From positions 1-21,377 of the forward strand of contig CAAFZB010000020.1 in the NCBI GenBank assembly GCA_900767405.1: DNA of 21,377 nt, given 5' to 3'. Below the pieces are notes generated by a model, which was not told the DNA's origin, searched no databases, and saw only the letters and a list, made by a program, of their open reading frames with translations. Source of the stretch: Rikenellaceae bacterium. GTDB taxonomy: Bacteria > Bacteroidota > Bacteroidia > Bacteroidales > UBA932. How positions within the stretch are numbered: position 1 is the first letter of the stretch; each line of letters opens with the position of its first letter. The position numbers and the translations under genes were made by a program. This document shows, one piece after another, positions 1-7,412 of the stretch.

Positions 1-15
1 TAAACAATTAAAGTT

Positions 16-1920
16 ATGTCACAATTCAATTCATTCGATGAGAAAAGGCACACGGCAATCTATGTGCGCATCTCAACGGCCTCACAGAAGACCGACCGTC
101 AGCAGGAAGAGCTGACAAGCTATGCAGAACTGAACCAGCTCAATTTCAACCGGAACCTTGACGTCTTCATTGACGTTGTAAGTGGATTCAAGGACGGGGT
201 GGAACGTCCGAACTTCTCCGTCCTCAAGACAAAAATCGAACTTGGCGTTTACCAGCAGGTGCTGTTCAGCGAGTTCAGCCGCCTTGACCGCAAGCCGTCC
301 AATCTGCTGAAGGATCTTGAGTGGTTCCAATCACACGACTGTCTCGCTTATTTCCACAAGCAGAATCTCTGGGTGGGCGACAAGAGCGACATCGGCACCC
401 AGATTATGATTCAGGTTCTTGCCGTTATGTCACAATATGAGATAGAACTGTTCACTTCCCGGGGAATAGACGGCAAGATTTCCGCCATCAAGAACAGGAA
501 AACCACCTGTGGAGGATTCAGCCCATATGGCTACCGCATTTCTGAAGACAGCAGGCTCGTCATCAACGAAGATGAGGCGGCAATCGTGCGCAGAATCTTC
601 AGCATGTACCTTCACGGTGAGAAAACCATCAATATTAAAGACACGTTGAATTCCGAGAAGATTCCCTGCCCTTACAGAGCCCGTCAGGACGCAACCAACC
701 AGCGGAGGAAGAACAAGGGCCTTGGTCCTGTTGAGTATAAAAGAGGCGCTATCGAGAATATGCTTTGGCGGCGGACAACCATTGCGCGCATCCTCAGGAA
801 TAAGGTATATATCGGAATACAGACCCACACATTCCACGAACCTGACCCCGCCAATCCGATTCCACGGGCAAAGAGAAAAGGGAGGAAGGTGATAGAGAAG
901 TTCGAGATACAGACTCCGGAAACTCGCATCATCTCTGATGAGGAGTTCTATCAGGTTGACAAGACATTCGCGGAAAGAATGTATAACAGGAATCAAGGAA
1001 TCCGTCGCCCTACAATGATAAAAGACCTTCTCCGATGTGGAGAATGCGGCAGTCATTTCTGTGCAGTCCTCAAATTTCTGGGACGAGCCTATGAGTGTGC
1101 AGCGAAAGCGGGCCGAATCAACGTAAAGTGTCTTCTGGGGCCTTGCGTCCTTATGTCAAAGTTGGACGGGCTCGTGCTGAGATTGTGCATTCAGAAATTT
1201 GCCCAGTATGATCTTATCAAGAAATCAGAAGGAAAGATACGGGAACTGGAGGTGGCTATTGCCGAAAGGAGCCGAGTTTACGATGGGTATGTTGCAAATC
1301 AAAAGGAAGCGACGGAAATTTATTCCAGGCAAGTACAACGAGCCGTCAAGTATGCAATCAGCGACAGTGAGGCCGATGCTCTGGTGAAGGAGGCGAAAGA
1401 GGAATACGACAAGAAGATATCGGAGTATTCTGGCTCAATGGAGCGTCTCCGCAATGAATTGGCCGACCTCAGCAAAAGAAAGCGCAGTCTGATGGAAATT
1501 CGCAACGAGAAGAAACTGATGCTCAAGATGGATGAGATAATGGCTGACCAGAACCGGGTCAAGGAGTACATTCACGAATATGTCACCCAGATTGTACTGT
1601 ACAAGCCCGATCCTTCCTGGGTGCTTGTCGTGGTGAATTTCCTGGATGGTAGCGAGCGTTGGGGTACCATCAAGAGCGACCGGTACAAGAAATCCGAGCT
1701 CAAGAACGATGACCTGTTTGCAGAAAAGAAATACGGCTGCTGGCTGGTCAACAACGATTCGCATCGATTCGTGTTCGATAGGGAGAGCAGAATGTTTTCG
1801 GAAATCAGAAGTGGCCGAGTTCTGGGCAAATACACCTTCGAGGAATTTGATCAACTCACCCTGGAGCGAGGAATGGTTGGCGAGTTCTCACCATACGAGT
1901 TCAACATCGACAAACAGTAA
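16..1920 (+). CDS. Large serine recombinase (site-specific integrase/excisionase)
   Basis: A 634-aa large serine recombinase, an enzyme that joins attP and attB (or reverses this) through a serine-DNA intermediate. The N-terminal resolvase domain spans about residues 12-160, with nucleophile Ser20 in YVRIS and the conserved SEFSRLDR segment (Arg89, Arg92). The recombinase domain follows at about 165-330. A zinc ribbon has Cys341, Cys344, Cys361 and Cys372, and a charged coiled coil spans about 405-510, as in phage and ICE integrases. The C-terminal tail (about 525-634) is not assigned. The length fits an intact family member. The ATG at 16 gives the full resolvase domain, and an A-rich stretch precedes it. 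No promoter is visible because the window begins 15 bp upstream. It is the only mobile-element gene here, and the genes to its right look chromosomal, so I infer that any element body lies to the left. Confidence 0.93.
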   Translation: MSQFNSFDEKRHTAIYVRISTASQKTDRQQEELTSYAELNQLNFNRNLDVFIDVVSGFKDGVERPNFSVLKTKIELGVYQQVLFSEFSRLDRKPSNLLKDLEWFQSHDCLAYFHKQNLWVGDKSDIGTQIMIQVLAVMSQYEIELFTSRGIDGKISAIKNRKTTCGGFSPYGYRISEDSRLVINEDEAAIVRRIFSMYLHGEKTINIKDTLNSEKIPCPYRARQDATNQRRKNKGLGPVEYKRGAIENMLWRRTTIARILRNKVYIGIQTHTFHEPDPANPIPRAKRKGRKVIEKFEIQTPETRIISDEEFYQVDKTFAERMYNRNQGIRRPTMIKDLLRCGECGSHFCAVLKFLGRAYECAAKAGRINVKCLLGPCVLMSKLDGLVLRLCIQKFAQYDLIKKSEGKIRELEVAIAERSRVYDGYVANQKEATEIYSRQVQRAVKYAISDSEADALVKEAKEEYDKKISEYSGSMERLRNELADLSKRKRSLMEIRNEKKLMLKMDEIMADQNRVKEYIHEYVTQIVLYKPDPSWVLVVVNFLDGSERWGTIKSDRYKKSELKNDDLFAEKKYGCWLVNNDSHRFVFDRESRMFSEIRSGRVLGKYTFEEFDQLTLERGMVGEFSPYEFNIDKQ

Positions 1921-1931
1921 AACAAAACGGT

Positions 1932-1961
1932 CCTGGGATGCTGACAAATACACATCCCGGG
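1932..1961 (+). other. Stem-loop just downstream of the recombinase gene
   Basis: CCTGGGATG (1932-1940) and CATCCCGGG (1953-1961) form a 9-bp stem with one G-U pair and a 12-nt loop. It begins 11 bp after the recombinase stop. No U-run follows, so it is not a classical intrinsic terminator. It could slow transcription, protect the mRNA 3' end or be part of an attachment region. Confidence 0.45.
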
Positions 1962-2054
1962 GGCATACTTTCTCCGAAAAGTTTATGGGCACGTTAGATG
2001 CAACTGTACAGACGGATGAATACAATTCGAACTAGCTCAGATTCAACTTATGTC

Positions 2055-2085
2055 TTGGTTCAAGGACGGAATTTATGTAATTTTG
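2055..2085 (+). promoter_or_regulatory. Bacteroidota-type promoter of the deacylase/sprT pair
   Basis: TTGG at 2055-2058 serves as the -33 element, followed by a 19-bp spacer and a perfect TAnnTTTG -7 box, TAATTTTG at 2078-2085. Transcription should start about 7 bp later, leaving a leader of roughly 15 nt before the ATG at 2109. Confidence 0.75.
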
Positions 2086-2108
2086 CACAACAGCAGATAA
2101 ATACGTAT

Positions 2109-2645
2109 ATGCCGTCAGAAAAGATACAAAGAACACTTACCTGGTTGGATGAGCACGATATTCCTTATGAGGTTCACTATCATCCGGCAATCTTCACTAT
2201 TGAGGATTGCCTTGCATATTGGAAGAACATCGAAGCGACCCACTGCAAGAATCTCTTTATGCGTAACCATAAGGGGAATAGGCATTATCTTATCAGTTAC
2301 GAGTGTCATAAGAACCTTGACATCCACGCGCTGGAGCATATGTTACATCAAGGGAAGTTGACGTTTGCTTCTCCGGAGCGGATGGATAGGTGCCTTGGTG
2401 TCACTCCCGGCAGTGTCTGCGCCTTCGGCCTTATCAATGATATTGACATTGCAGATATGGCTGACCCGAAGGAACTTTTTGAGAACGGCCATCGTGTGAA
2501 GTACTTCCTCGACAAGGAGCTTTTGACTTCGGAAAAAGTCAGCTTTCATCCGTGCGACAATACTGCGAGTTTGGTTCTCTCGCACGATATGTTTATGAAG
2601 TTCCTCTCCCTCTGGGGAGGTGAATACGAATGGCTTGAGATATGA
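2109..2645 (+). CDS. Ala-tRNA(Pro) deacylase, ProXp-ala/PrdX (YbaK superfamily)
   Basis: A 178-aa free-standing trans-editing domain that hydrolyses tRNA(Pro) mischarged with alanine, a proofreading step for prolyl-tRNA synthetase. The family signatures are clear: CKNLFMRNHKGNRHY around residues 46-60, with the conserved Lys47; GVTPGSVCAFGLIND around 97-111; and HPCDNTASL around 147-155. The length matches stand-alone ProXp-ala. I chose the ATG at 2109 because it is the start of the conserved domain and lies just after a good promoter. An in-frame ATG at 1998 would add 37 unrelated residues lying upstream of and across that promoter. The stop overlaps the next start by 4 bp (ATGA), so translation is probably coupled to the SprT-like gene. 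Confidence 0.88.
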   Translation: MPSEKIQRTLTWLDEHDIPYEVHYHPAIFTIEDCLAYWKNIEATHCKNLFMRNHKGNRHYLISYECHKNLDIHALEHMLHQGKLTFASPERMDRCLGVTPGSVCAFGLINDIDIADMADPKELFENGHRVKYFLDKELLTSEKVSFHPCDNTASLVLSHDMFMKFLSLWGGEYEWLEI

Positions 2646-3076
2646 TAGCCTCCGTTCCCTTTGTCCAGAAGACTTTTGACTATTTCAACGCCCAGTGCTT
2701 TAATGGTGTTCTGCCTGCTGTCCCGATTGTGCTCACTAAGGCTGGGACTTTCCTGGGGAAGATGGAATACAAGTCCAGCCGCGACATTTTCGGCATCATT
2801 TCCTCGCATTATGACTTCCGCCTGAAGATAAGCACAGGCTTTGACCTGACGCAGGAAGAGCTTGAGGATGTAATCATCCACGAGATGATCCATTATTACA
2901 TTGCATACCGCAACCTTCGGGACAGTTCCGTCCACGGAGAGACCTTCCGCCGTATAATGGAAACTATCAATCAGAAATACGGAAGGCACATAACCGTGCG
3001 CCATCACGGTGAACCGGAGCAGAACCTTGTGAGGGACGGGAGCTCTCCGAACACTTACGAGAATCCGTTCCTCTGA
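2642..3076 (+). CDS. SprT-like zinc metalloprotease domain protein
   Basis: A 144-aa SprT-like protein. It has the metalloprotease motif HEMIHYYIAYR with His80, Glu81 and His84, and a probable third zinc ligand His98 in HGETF. The family includes eukaryotic Spartan, which removes proteins crosslinked to DNA; bacterial SprT proteins are mostly uncharacterised. The protein is essentially the bare SprT domain. The C-terminal zinc ribbon of longer relatives is absent, and the tail after about residue 122 is short and polar. It overlaps the deacylase gene by 4 bp and has no promoter of its own. It converges on the stefin-like lipoprotein gene across a 66-bp gap with no convincing terminator. Confidence 0.85.
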   Translation: MIASVPFVQKTFDYFNAQCFNGVLPAVPIVLTKAGTFLGKMEYKSSRDIFGIISSHYDFRLKISTGFDLTQEELEDVIIHEMIHYYIAYRNLRDSSVHGETFRRIMETINQKYGRHITVRHHGEPEQNLVRDGSSPNTYENPFL

Positions 3077-3142
3077 AATGTGACGGCCATACTATTGAAC
3101 CTGTGAATTGAAAGCAATTACAAGTACGTTTCGCTACCTGCA

Positions 3143-3541
3143 TTACAGGCACTTCTCGATTGAGGTGATCGTGGGTTCTCCCTGTCCGGGGAGAGGCTTG
3201 TATATGGTGAGATAGCAATGCCCCGGGTTGTATTCTTCGCTGCCGTCGCTGAACCTGCAATAGAACTTGTAGTTGATGCCGGCCACAACCTGGGTCTGGA
3301 CGGAAAGGGGCGTGAAGGTCATTCCTTTTACGGTATCTGTCACTTCGCGGAAGAACTGGTACTCATCCATATCAGGCTCCCTGACTTCGGAATACCCTCC
3401 GCAGAGCTGCCCGCTTTCTTGGGAGAGGCGCGCGAATGTGGTAATGTCAATGTCCTCTTCCTTTGTGAGTTTATGGCTGTTGCCGCAGGAAGCAAGCAAA
3501 AGAACAGCGGCAATAAGGATTGCAGATTTGATATTCTTCAT
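3143..3541 (-). CDS. Stefin/cystatin-like lipoprotein (putative cysteine protease inhibitor)
   Basis: A 132-aa lipoprotein precursor. It has a signal peptide with lipobox LASC (Cys19), so it should be lipid-anchored in the envelope. The mature part carries the three inhibitory elements of the cystatin family (MEROPS I25) in the right order: a Gly-Gly near the start of the domain (48-49, GGYSEV), the first hairpin QVVAG (84-88, in TQVVAGINYKF) and a second hairpin KPLPGQ (115-120). These closely resemble human stefin A (GGLSEA, TQVVAGTNYYI, KSLPGQ). The helix region between Gly-Gly and QVVAG is a little shorter than in stefins. The gene starts 6 bp after cdd, with a GAGGAT ribosome site near the cdd stop, so the two are probably co-transcribed. 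I infer inhibition of papain-like proteases; the target is unknown. Confidence 0.8.
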   Translation of the reverse strand: MKNIKSAILIAAVLLLASCGNSHKLTKEEDIDITTFARLSQESGQLCGGYSEVREPDMDEYQFFREVTDTVKGMTFTPLSVQTQVVAGINYKFYCRFSDGSEEYNPGHCYLTIYKPLPGQGEPTITSIEKCL

Positions 3542-3547
3542 ATATCC

Positions 3548-4021
3548 TCAGATGCTGTCGAAGATAAGAGGGAGAATGTCGTCTACCCGGTCGAACTTCC
3601 AGATTCTCTCAGACCCTACCATAATCACCGACATAGGCTTTCCTGCTTTTGTCTGATACTGTGCCATAACCTGGCGGCAGGCGCCGCAGGGAGTCGCAGG
3701 CTTTCTGGCAAGCCTGCCGTGCACTCCACCAGCGATGGCTATGCTAAGCATATCCTTGTCGGGATATCTGGCAGAGGCGGCGAACATAGCCGTGCGTTCT
3801 GCGCACAAACCGGAGGGGAACGCCGCGTTTTCCTGATTGCTTCCACGGACAATCTGTGAGTTTGACATTCTGACTGCAGCTCCTACGTGGAAATGGGAAT
3901 AGGGGGCGTAGGCGTTGTTCATAGCCGCAACGGCTTCGGCTGCCAGCTCCCTGTCATCGGCCTGCATTTCTTCGATGGACGAGTATTCGGTAAAAGTTGT
4001 CTTGATTTCTTTTAGTGTCAT
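3548..4021 (-). CDS. cdd: Cytidine deaminase
   Basis: A 157-aa homotetramer-type cytidine deaminase converting cytidine and deoxycytidine to uridine and deoxyuridine in pyrimidine salvage. Zinc ligands and catalytic residues are visible: CAE (Cys73, catalytic Glu75) and PCGAC (Cys112, Cys115). The substrate-binding YAPYSHFHVGAA segment is at about 38-49. I chose the ATG at 4021. An upstream in-frame ATG at 4090 would read through the divergent promoter region and add 23 low-complexity residues. The gene is divergent from lemA and lies 6 bp upstream of the stefin-like lipoprotein gene. Confidence 0.93.
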   Translation of the reverse strand: MTLKEIKTTFTEYSSIEEMQADDRELAAEAVAAMNNAYAPYSHFHVGAAVRMSNSQIVRGSNQENAAFPSGLCAERTAMFAASARYPDKDMLSIAIAGGVHGRLARKPATPCGACRQVMAQYQTKAGKPMSVIMVGSERIWKFDRVDDILPLIFDSI

Positions 4022-4030
4022 AGTCTGCGT

Positions 4031-4061
4031 TTGGATTTTCAAATATACGAACTTATTTTTG
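4031..4061 (+). promoter_or_regulatory. Bacteroidota-type promoter of the lemA-DUF2207-mnmA operon
   Basis: TTGG at 4031-4034 (preceded by T), a 19-bp spacer and a perfect -7 box TATTTTTG at 4054-4061 lie 22 bp before the lemA ATG. The promoter overlaps the divergent cdd -7 box. Confidence 0.7.
4040..4047 (-). promoter_or_regulatory. -7 box of the cdd promoter
   Basis: On the minus strand this reads TATATTTG, a perfect TAnnTTTG match, ending 18 bp before the cdd ATG. No clear TTTG is found at the expected -33 distance. The box lies inside the spacer of the divergent lemA promoter, so the two may compete for RNA polymerase. Confidence 0.55.
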
Positions 4062-4083
4062 TAAGTTTTTAATTTGTAAGAAA

Positions 4084-4632
4084 ATGACAACGATTATCAT
4101 CATCGCCTTCGTAATTGTGACGGCACTTTGGATTGTAAGCGTACAGCGCAAGCTTGTGGGACGCGAAGAATTGTGCAAGAATGCAATGAGCCAGATCGGG
4201 GTTCAGCAGAACAGCCGTTGGGACGCTCTCACAGCCCTTGCAGAACTTGTAAAATCCTATAACGAACACGAGTACAACACCATTCTGGAAGTAATCGCAA
4301 AACGCAGTCCCATTACCGGAGCAAGCAAAGCCGGTGAAGCGGATGTCCAGGAAGCGTATATAAGTTCGGCGCTCAAGAGCATCAGCATCGTAGCTGAGCA
4401 GTATCCCCAGCTCAAGGCGAATGAGAATTACGGAAAGGCGATGGACAGCGTGAACACATACGAGAATCAGGTCCGTCTGAGCCGTATGGTCTACAATGAC
4501 AGCGTGACAAAATTCAACAATACCGTACGCCAGTTCCCCGACTCACTTGTGGCTGGGATACTGGGATTCCCTGTGAAGGAATATCTTCAGGAGAATACGG
4601 CCAAGGCAGAAATGCCGTCTATGAAAATCTAG
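4084..4632 (+). CDS. lemA: LemA family protein
   Basis: A 182-aa LemA family protein. One N-terminal membrane helix (about residues 3-20, rich in Ile and Val) is followed by a long helical domain with the family's characteristic early part, QRKLVGREELCKNAMSQIGV and the RWDALTALAELVKSY segment, and a PDSLVAGILGF stretch near the C-terminus. The expected topology is a short exposed N-terminus with the helical bundle on one face of the cytoplasmic membrane. The molecular role of the family is poorly defined. It lies 9 bp before a DUF2207 membrane protein gene, a pairing common in Bacteroidota and Firmicutes that suggests the two products act together. Confidence 0.92.
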   Translation: MTTIIIIAFVIVTALWIVSVQRKLVGREELCKNAMSQIGVQQNSRWDALTALAELVKSYNEHEYNTILEVIAKRSPITGASKAGEADVQEAYISSALKSISIVAEQYPQLKANENYGKAMDSVNTYENQVRLSRMVYNDSVTKFNNTVRQFPDSLVAGILGFPVKEYLQENTAKAEMPSMKI

Positions 4633-4641
4633 CCTGGGCAT

Positions 4642-6207
4642 ATGAGTATTCTGGCGCTCTTCATATCTGTTTTTCTTGAGCTGCTTCAGGACGGTACGGC
4701 CGCGGTAACCGAGACCTGGGATATCGACTGTACCTCCGGCACCGAGATTTATCTTGTGAGGAAGAACCTGGGGGATATTGAAATATACGATTTCGCTGTG
4801 AGCGACAACGGCTCTGCTCTTGTCCTGGAGGACGGATGGAACACAAAGCGTTCCCTTGAGCAGAAGGCCGGGCGATGCGGAATGCAGGAAATCTACGGCG
4901 GATACGAGCTTTGCTGGGGGATAGGCAGCTATGGTCACCACAACTTCGTGGTGTCCTATAAAATGAGCAATGCCGTGAAGAGCCTTAACGACTACGATGC
5001 CCTGCATCTGCAGCCGGTCTCTCCGGGACTTAACCCTGTACCGGATGATGTGACGGTCACTGTAAAGGCCCCCGTAAAACTCGATGAATCCAATTCGCTT
5101 ATCTGGGGATTCGGCTATAGGGGCAGCGTTGCATATACGCCCGACGGTTGCGTTCGATACTCCAATGACGGAAGCAGCTTCGAGGATTGCTCGGTCATCT
5201 CCCTGCTTAGGTTCGACAAGGGAATATTCGATTCGCCCAGTGTGCAGGACAGGGACTTTTCGGAGATTCTGGAGATGGCTCAGGAAGGCGACGATTTTGA
5301 AGATGAAGACGGGTCTGCCTTAACCGCATTCCTGCTGTCTGTGCTGACCTCTTCCTTGCTTATTTTTGGCATTGCCAGATTGTTGCGTAGAAAGCGGATG
5401 CGGAATGTTCTGGGCTGTGATATAAAAGATGTCGACTGGTATAGGGACATTCCTTTCGACGGCGATGTCCTGCAGTCGTATATGGTGCTTGAACAGCTTG
5501 GAAAGAACCGCAAAAGCAATGTTGCCGGAGCGATGATTCTGCGTATGATATACAACGGCATAATCCGTCTTTCGAAAGATGACAGAGGAAATATCGAAAT
5601 GTCGTTTGACGCTCTTGCATCCCTTGATTCCCTCAGCGGTGCCGAGCGCTCCCTGTACGATATGATGAAGAAGGCCTCGGGATCGGACGTGATTCTTCAG
5701 AAGAACGAGTTTCGACGTTGGTCGCGTTTCCATACAAAGGAAGTCTCGGATTGGGCCGAAAGCATCGGCAGGCTGGGAAGGGAAAGAGCCCGTGAAACCG
5801 GTAATATGGAAGGCCGTCGTTTTACCCTGAACGGGCAGAAAAATTCAAGGAATCTGGTAGGCCTTAAGAATTTTCTCGGAGATTATACGCTGCTGAAGGA
5901 GAGGGGGACTGCTGAAGTTGTGCTATGGAAGGAGTACCTGGTGTTTGCCGCACTTTTCGGAATTGCCGACAAGGTCGCAAAGGAACTTGAGGAAATCAAT
6001 CCGGCGGTTTTTGAGCAGCAGATGGCCTACGACCCTGTTACAATTAATCAGACTCTTTACGTTACCCGGAATATGGCCGAGGCCATAACCAATGCCAGGA
6101 TTTCAAGCCAGGCCGCCGCGGCTGCCAAAGCCGGTCGCGGAGGAATGAGCTCGTTCGGCGGCGGAGGCGGGTTCAGCGGAGGTGGATTCGGAGGAGGCGT
6201 GAGATGA
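4642..6207 (+). CDS. DUF2207 domain membrane protein
   Basis: A 521-aa predicted membrane protein of the DUF2207 type. It has an N-terminal hydrophobic or signal segment (about 1-15) and a beta-rich extracytoplasmic domain (about 20-215). One clear transmembrane helix lies at about 227-245 (AFLLSVLTSSLLIFGIARLL), followed by an RRKR positive stop. A large cytoplasmic part (about 255-480) has the family's E-x-x-LW-x-x-YL-x-FA-x-LFGIA pattern near residues 430-446. The C-terminus is Gly-rich and Ser/Phe-rich (about 495-521), as in many DUF2207 proteins. Function is unknown; neighbours with LemA suggest an envelope role. It overlaps mnmA by 4 bp, so the operon continues into tRNA modification. 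Confidence 0.87.
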   Translation: MSILALFISVFLELLQDGTAAVTETWDIDCTSGTEIYLVRKNLGDIEIYDFAVSDNGSALVLEDGWNTKRSLEQKAGRCGMQEIYGGYELCWGIGSYGHHNFVVSYKMSNAVKSLNDYDALHLQPVSPGLNPVPDDVTVTVKAPVKLDESNSLIWGFGYRGSVAYTPDGCVRYSNDGSSFEDCSVISLLRFDKGIFDSPSVQDRDFSEILEMAQEGDDFEDEDGSALTAFLLSVLTSSLLIFGIARLLRRKRMRNVLGCDIKDVDWYRDIPFDGDVLQSYMVLEQLGKNRKSNVAGAMILRMIYNGIIRLSKDDRGNIEMSFDALASLDSLSGAERSLYDMMKKASGSDVILQKNEFRRWSRFHTKEVSDWAESIGRLGRERARETGNMEGRRFTLNGQKNSRNLVGLKNFLGDYTLLKERGTAEVVLWKEYLVFAALFGIADKVAKELEEINPAVFEQQMAYDPVTINQTLYVTRNMAEAITNARISSQAAAAAKAGRGGMSSFGGGGGFSGGGFGGGVR

Positions 6208-7412
6208 AAATCTGTATAGGTCTTTCGGGAGGAGTCGACTCCAGCGTTGCCGCCCTCCTGCTGAAAAGGCAGGGCTACGACGTGTTCGCGATGTATATGC
6301 AGAACTGGCACGATATCGAGGGAACCCTGCACGGAGAATGCGAATGGGAGGAAGAAAAGTTCGTTGCCGAAATGGTGGCGCGCAAAATAGGCATTCCGTT
6401 CTATTTCGTGGACCTGAGCAAGGATTATATGGCCCGAGTTGCCGACTATATGTTCGATGAGTATGCAAAGGGCCGTACCCCGAATCCGGACGTCCTGTGC
6501 AACTCGCAGATAAAATTCGACGCTTTTCTTTCGGCTGCCCGCAAACTGGGGGCCGATATGGTGGCCACCGGCCATTACTGCCGCAAACTGCCGGTTCTCG
6601 ACAGCAAAGGAAATCAGGTTGCCGGAGAAGACGGGCAATCCCTGTGGAGCCTGCTCGAAGGCTCCGACCTTAATAAATGTCAGGCTTATTTCCTATGCCA
6701 GCTCAACCAGGAGCAGCTTTCCAGGGCGATGTTCCCCATAGGAGAACTTGACAAACCTGAAGTCCGCAGAATTGCGGCCGAGGCCGACCTCCCCAGCGCA
6801 GACAAAAAGGATTCGCAGGGTATCTGCTTTGTCGGAAAGGTGAACCTTCCGGCCTTCCTGCAGCAGAAACTCAAGTCGGTTGAAGGTGACGTGGTAGAGA
6901 TAGACCGTTCGTTCTACGACGGCAGGGAAGTTCCAGGCACGGTCGAACAGATGGCCCGTGCCGTGAAGTACAGGCCATCGGACGGTAAGGTGATAGGCCG
7001 TCACATAGGCGCGCAGTTCTATACGATAGGGCAGAGAAAAGGCCTCGGGATAGGCGGTCACCGCGACCCTCTCTTTGTGATAGCCACGGATATGGAATCC
7101 AACGTCATATATCTTGGAGAAGGGGAGGACCATCCGGGCCTTATGAGAAAGGCCCTGAGAGTCCTTCCGGATGAAATCCACTGGATAAGGACCGATTTGC
7201 GCCTGACTCCGGGGCAGAGCCTCAGGGTGAGGGTGCGGATCCGCTACCGGCAGCCGTTGCAGGATGCGACGCTTGTGATGAAGGAGGACGGGCTTTATGT
7301 TCTCTTTGACAAAGCTCAGAGAAGCATAACTCCCGGACAGTTTGCAGTTTGGTATGACAACAGCGGCTCCCTTGCCCCGGAGGTCTTGGGCAGCGGAGTC
7401 ATAAGTGAATGA
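6204..7412 (+). CDS. mnmA: tRNA-specific 2-thiouridylase MnmA
   Basis: A 402-aa enzyme that adds sulfur to U34 of tRNA Lys, Glu and Gln. The ATP-pyrophosphatase loop SGGVDSS is at residues 8-14. The two catalytic cysteines are Cys99 in NPDVLCN and Cys208 in DSQGICFVG. The tRNA-binding GHYCRK segment is at about 123-128, and the C-terminal beta-barrel region starts at about 265. One oddity: the usual NKDQ-x-YFL motif reads NKCQAYFL, with Cys159 in place of the common Asp. It starts by a 4-bp overlap with the DUF2207 gene and ends in a 4-bp overlap with the COG2509 gene. Confidence 0.95.
   Translation: MKICIGLSGGVDSSVAALLLKRQGYDVFAMYMQNWHDIEGTLHGECEWEEEKFVAEMVARKIGIPFYFVDLSKDYMARVADYMFDEYAKGRTPNPDVLCNSQIKFDAFLSAARKLGADMVATGHYCRKLPVLDSKGNQVAGEDGQSLWSLLEGSDLNKCQAYFLCQLNQEQLSRAMFPIGELDKPEVRRIAAEADLPSADKKDSQGICFVGKVNLPAFLQQKLKSVEGDVVEIDRSFYDGREVPGTVEQMARAVKYRPSDGKVIGRHIGAQFYTIGQRKGLGIGGHRDPLFVIATDMESNVIYLGEGEDHPGLMRKALRVLPDEIHWIRTDLRLTPGQSLRVRVRIRYRQPLQDATLVMKEDGLYVLFDKAQRSITPGQFAVWYDNSGSLAPEVLGSGVISE

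Noticed and set aside
430..1056. 208-codon open frame antisense to the recombinase gene
   Set aside because: It lies wholly inside a clear family member on the other strand, has no recognisable domain and no promoter.
1932..1961. The stem-loop after the recombinase as an intrinsic terminator
   Set aside because: No U-run follows the stem, so I list it only as a stem-loop.
2028..2043. TTCGAACT followed by TAGCTCAG, resembling tRNA T-loop and D-arm pieces near the recombinase
   Set aside because: The order is reversed for a tRNA, no acceptor or anticodon arm can be formed, and the fragments are too short to mean more than chance.
3103..3121. Small AATTG-AAAG-CAATT hairpin between the convergent sprT-like and stefin-like genes
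   Set aside because: The stem is only 5 A/T-rich pairs with no T-run; not convincing as a terminator.
3218..3859. 213-codon plus-strand open frame across the stefin-like and cdd genes
   Set aside because: It is antisense to two genes with clear motifs and has none of its own.
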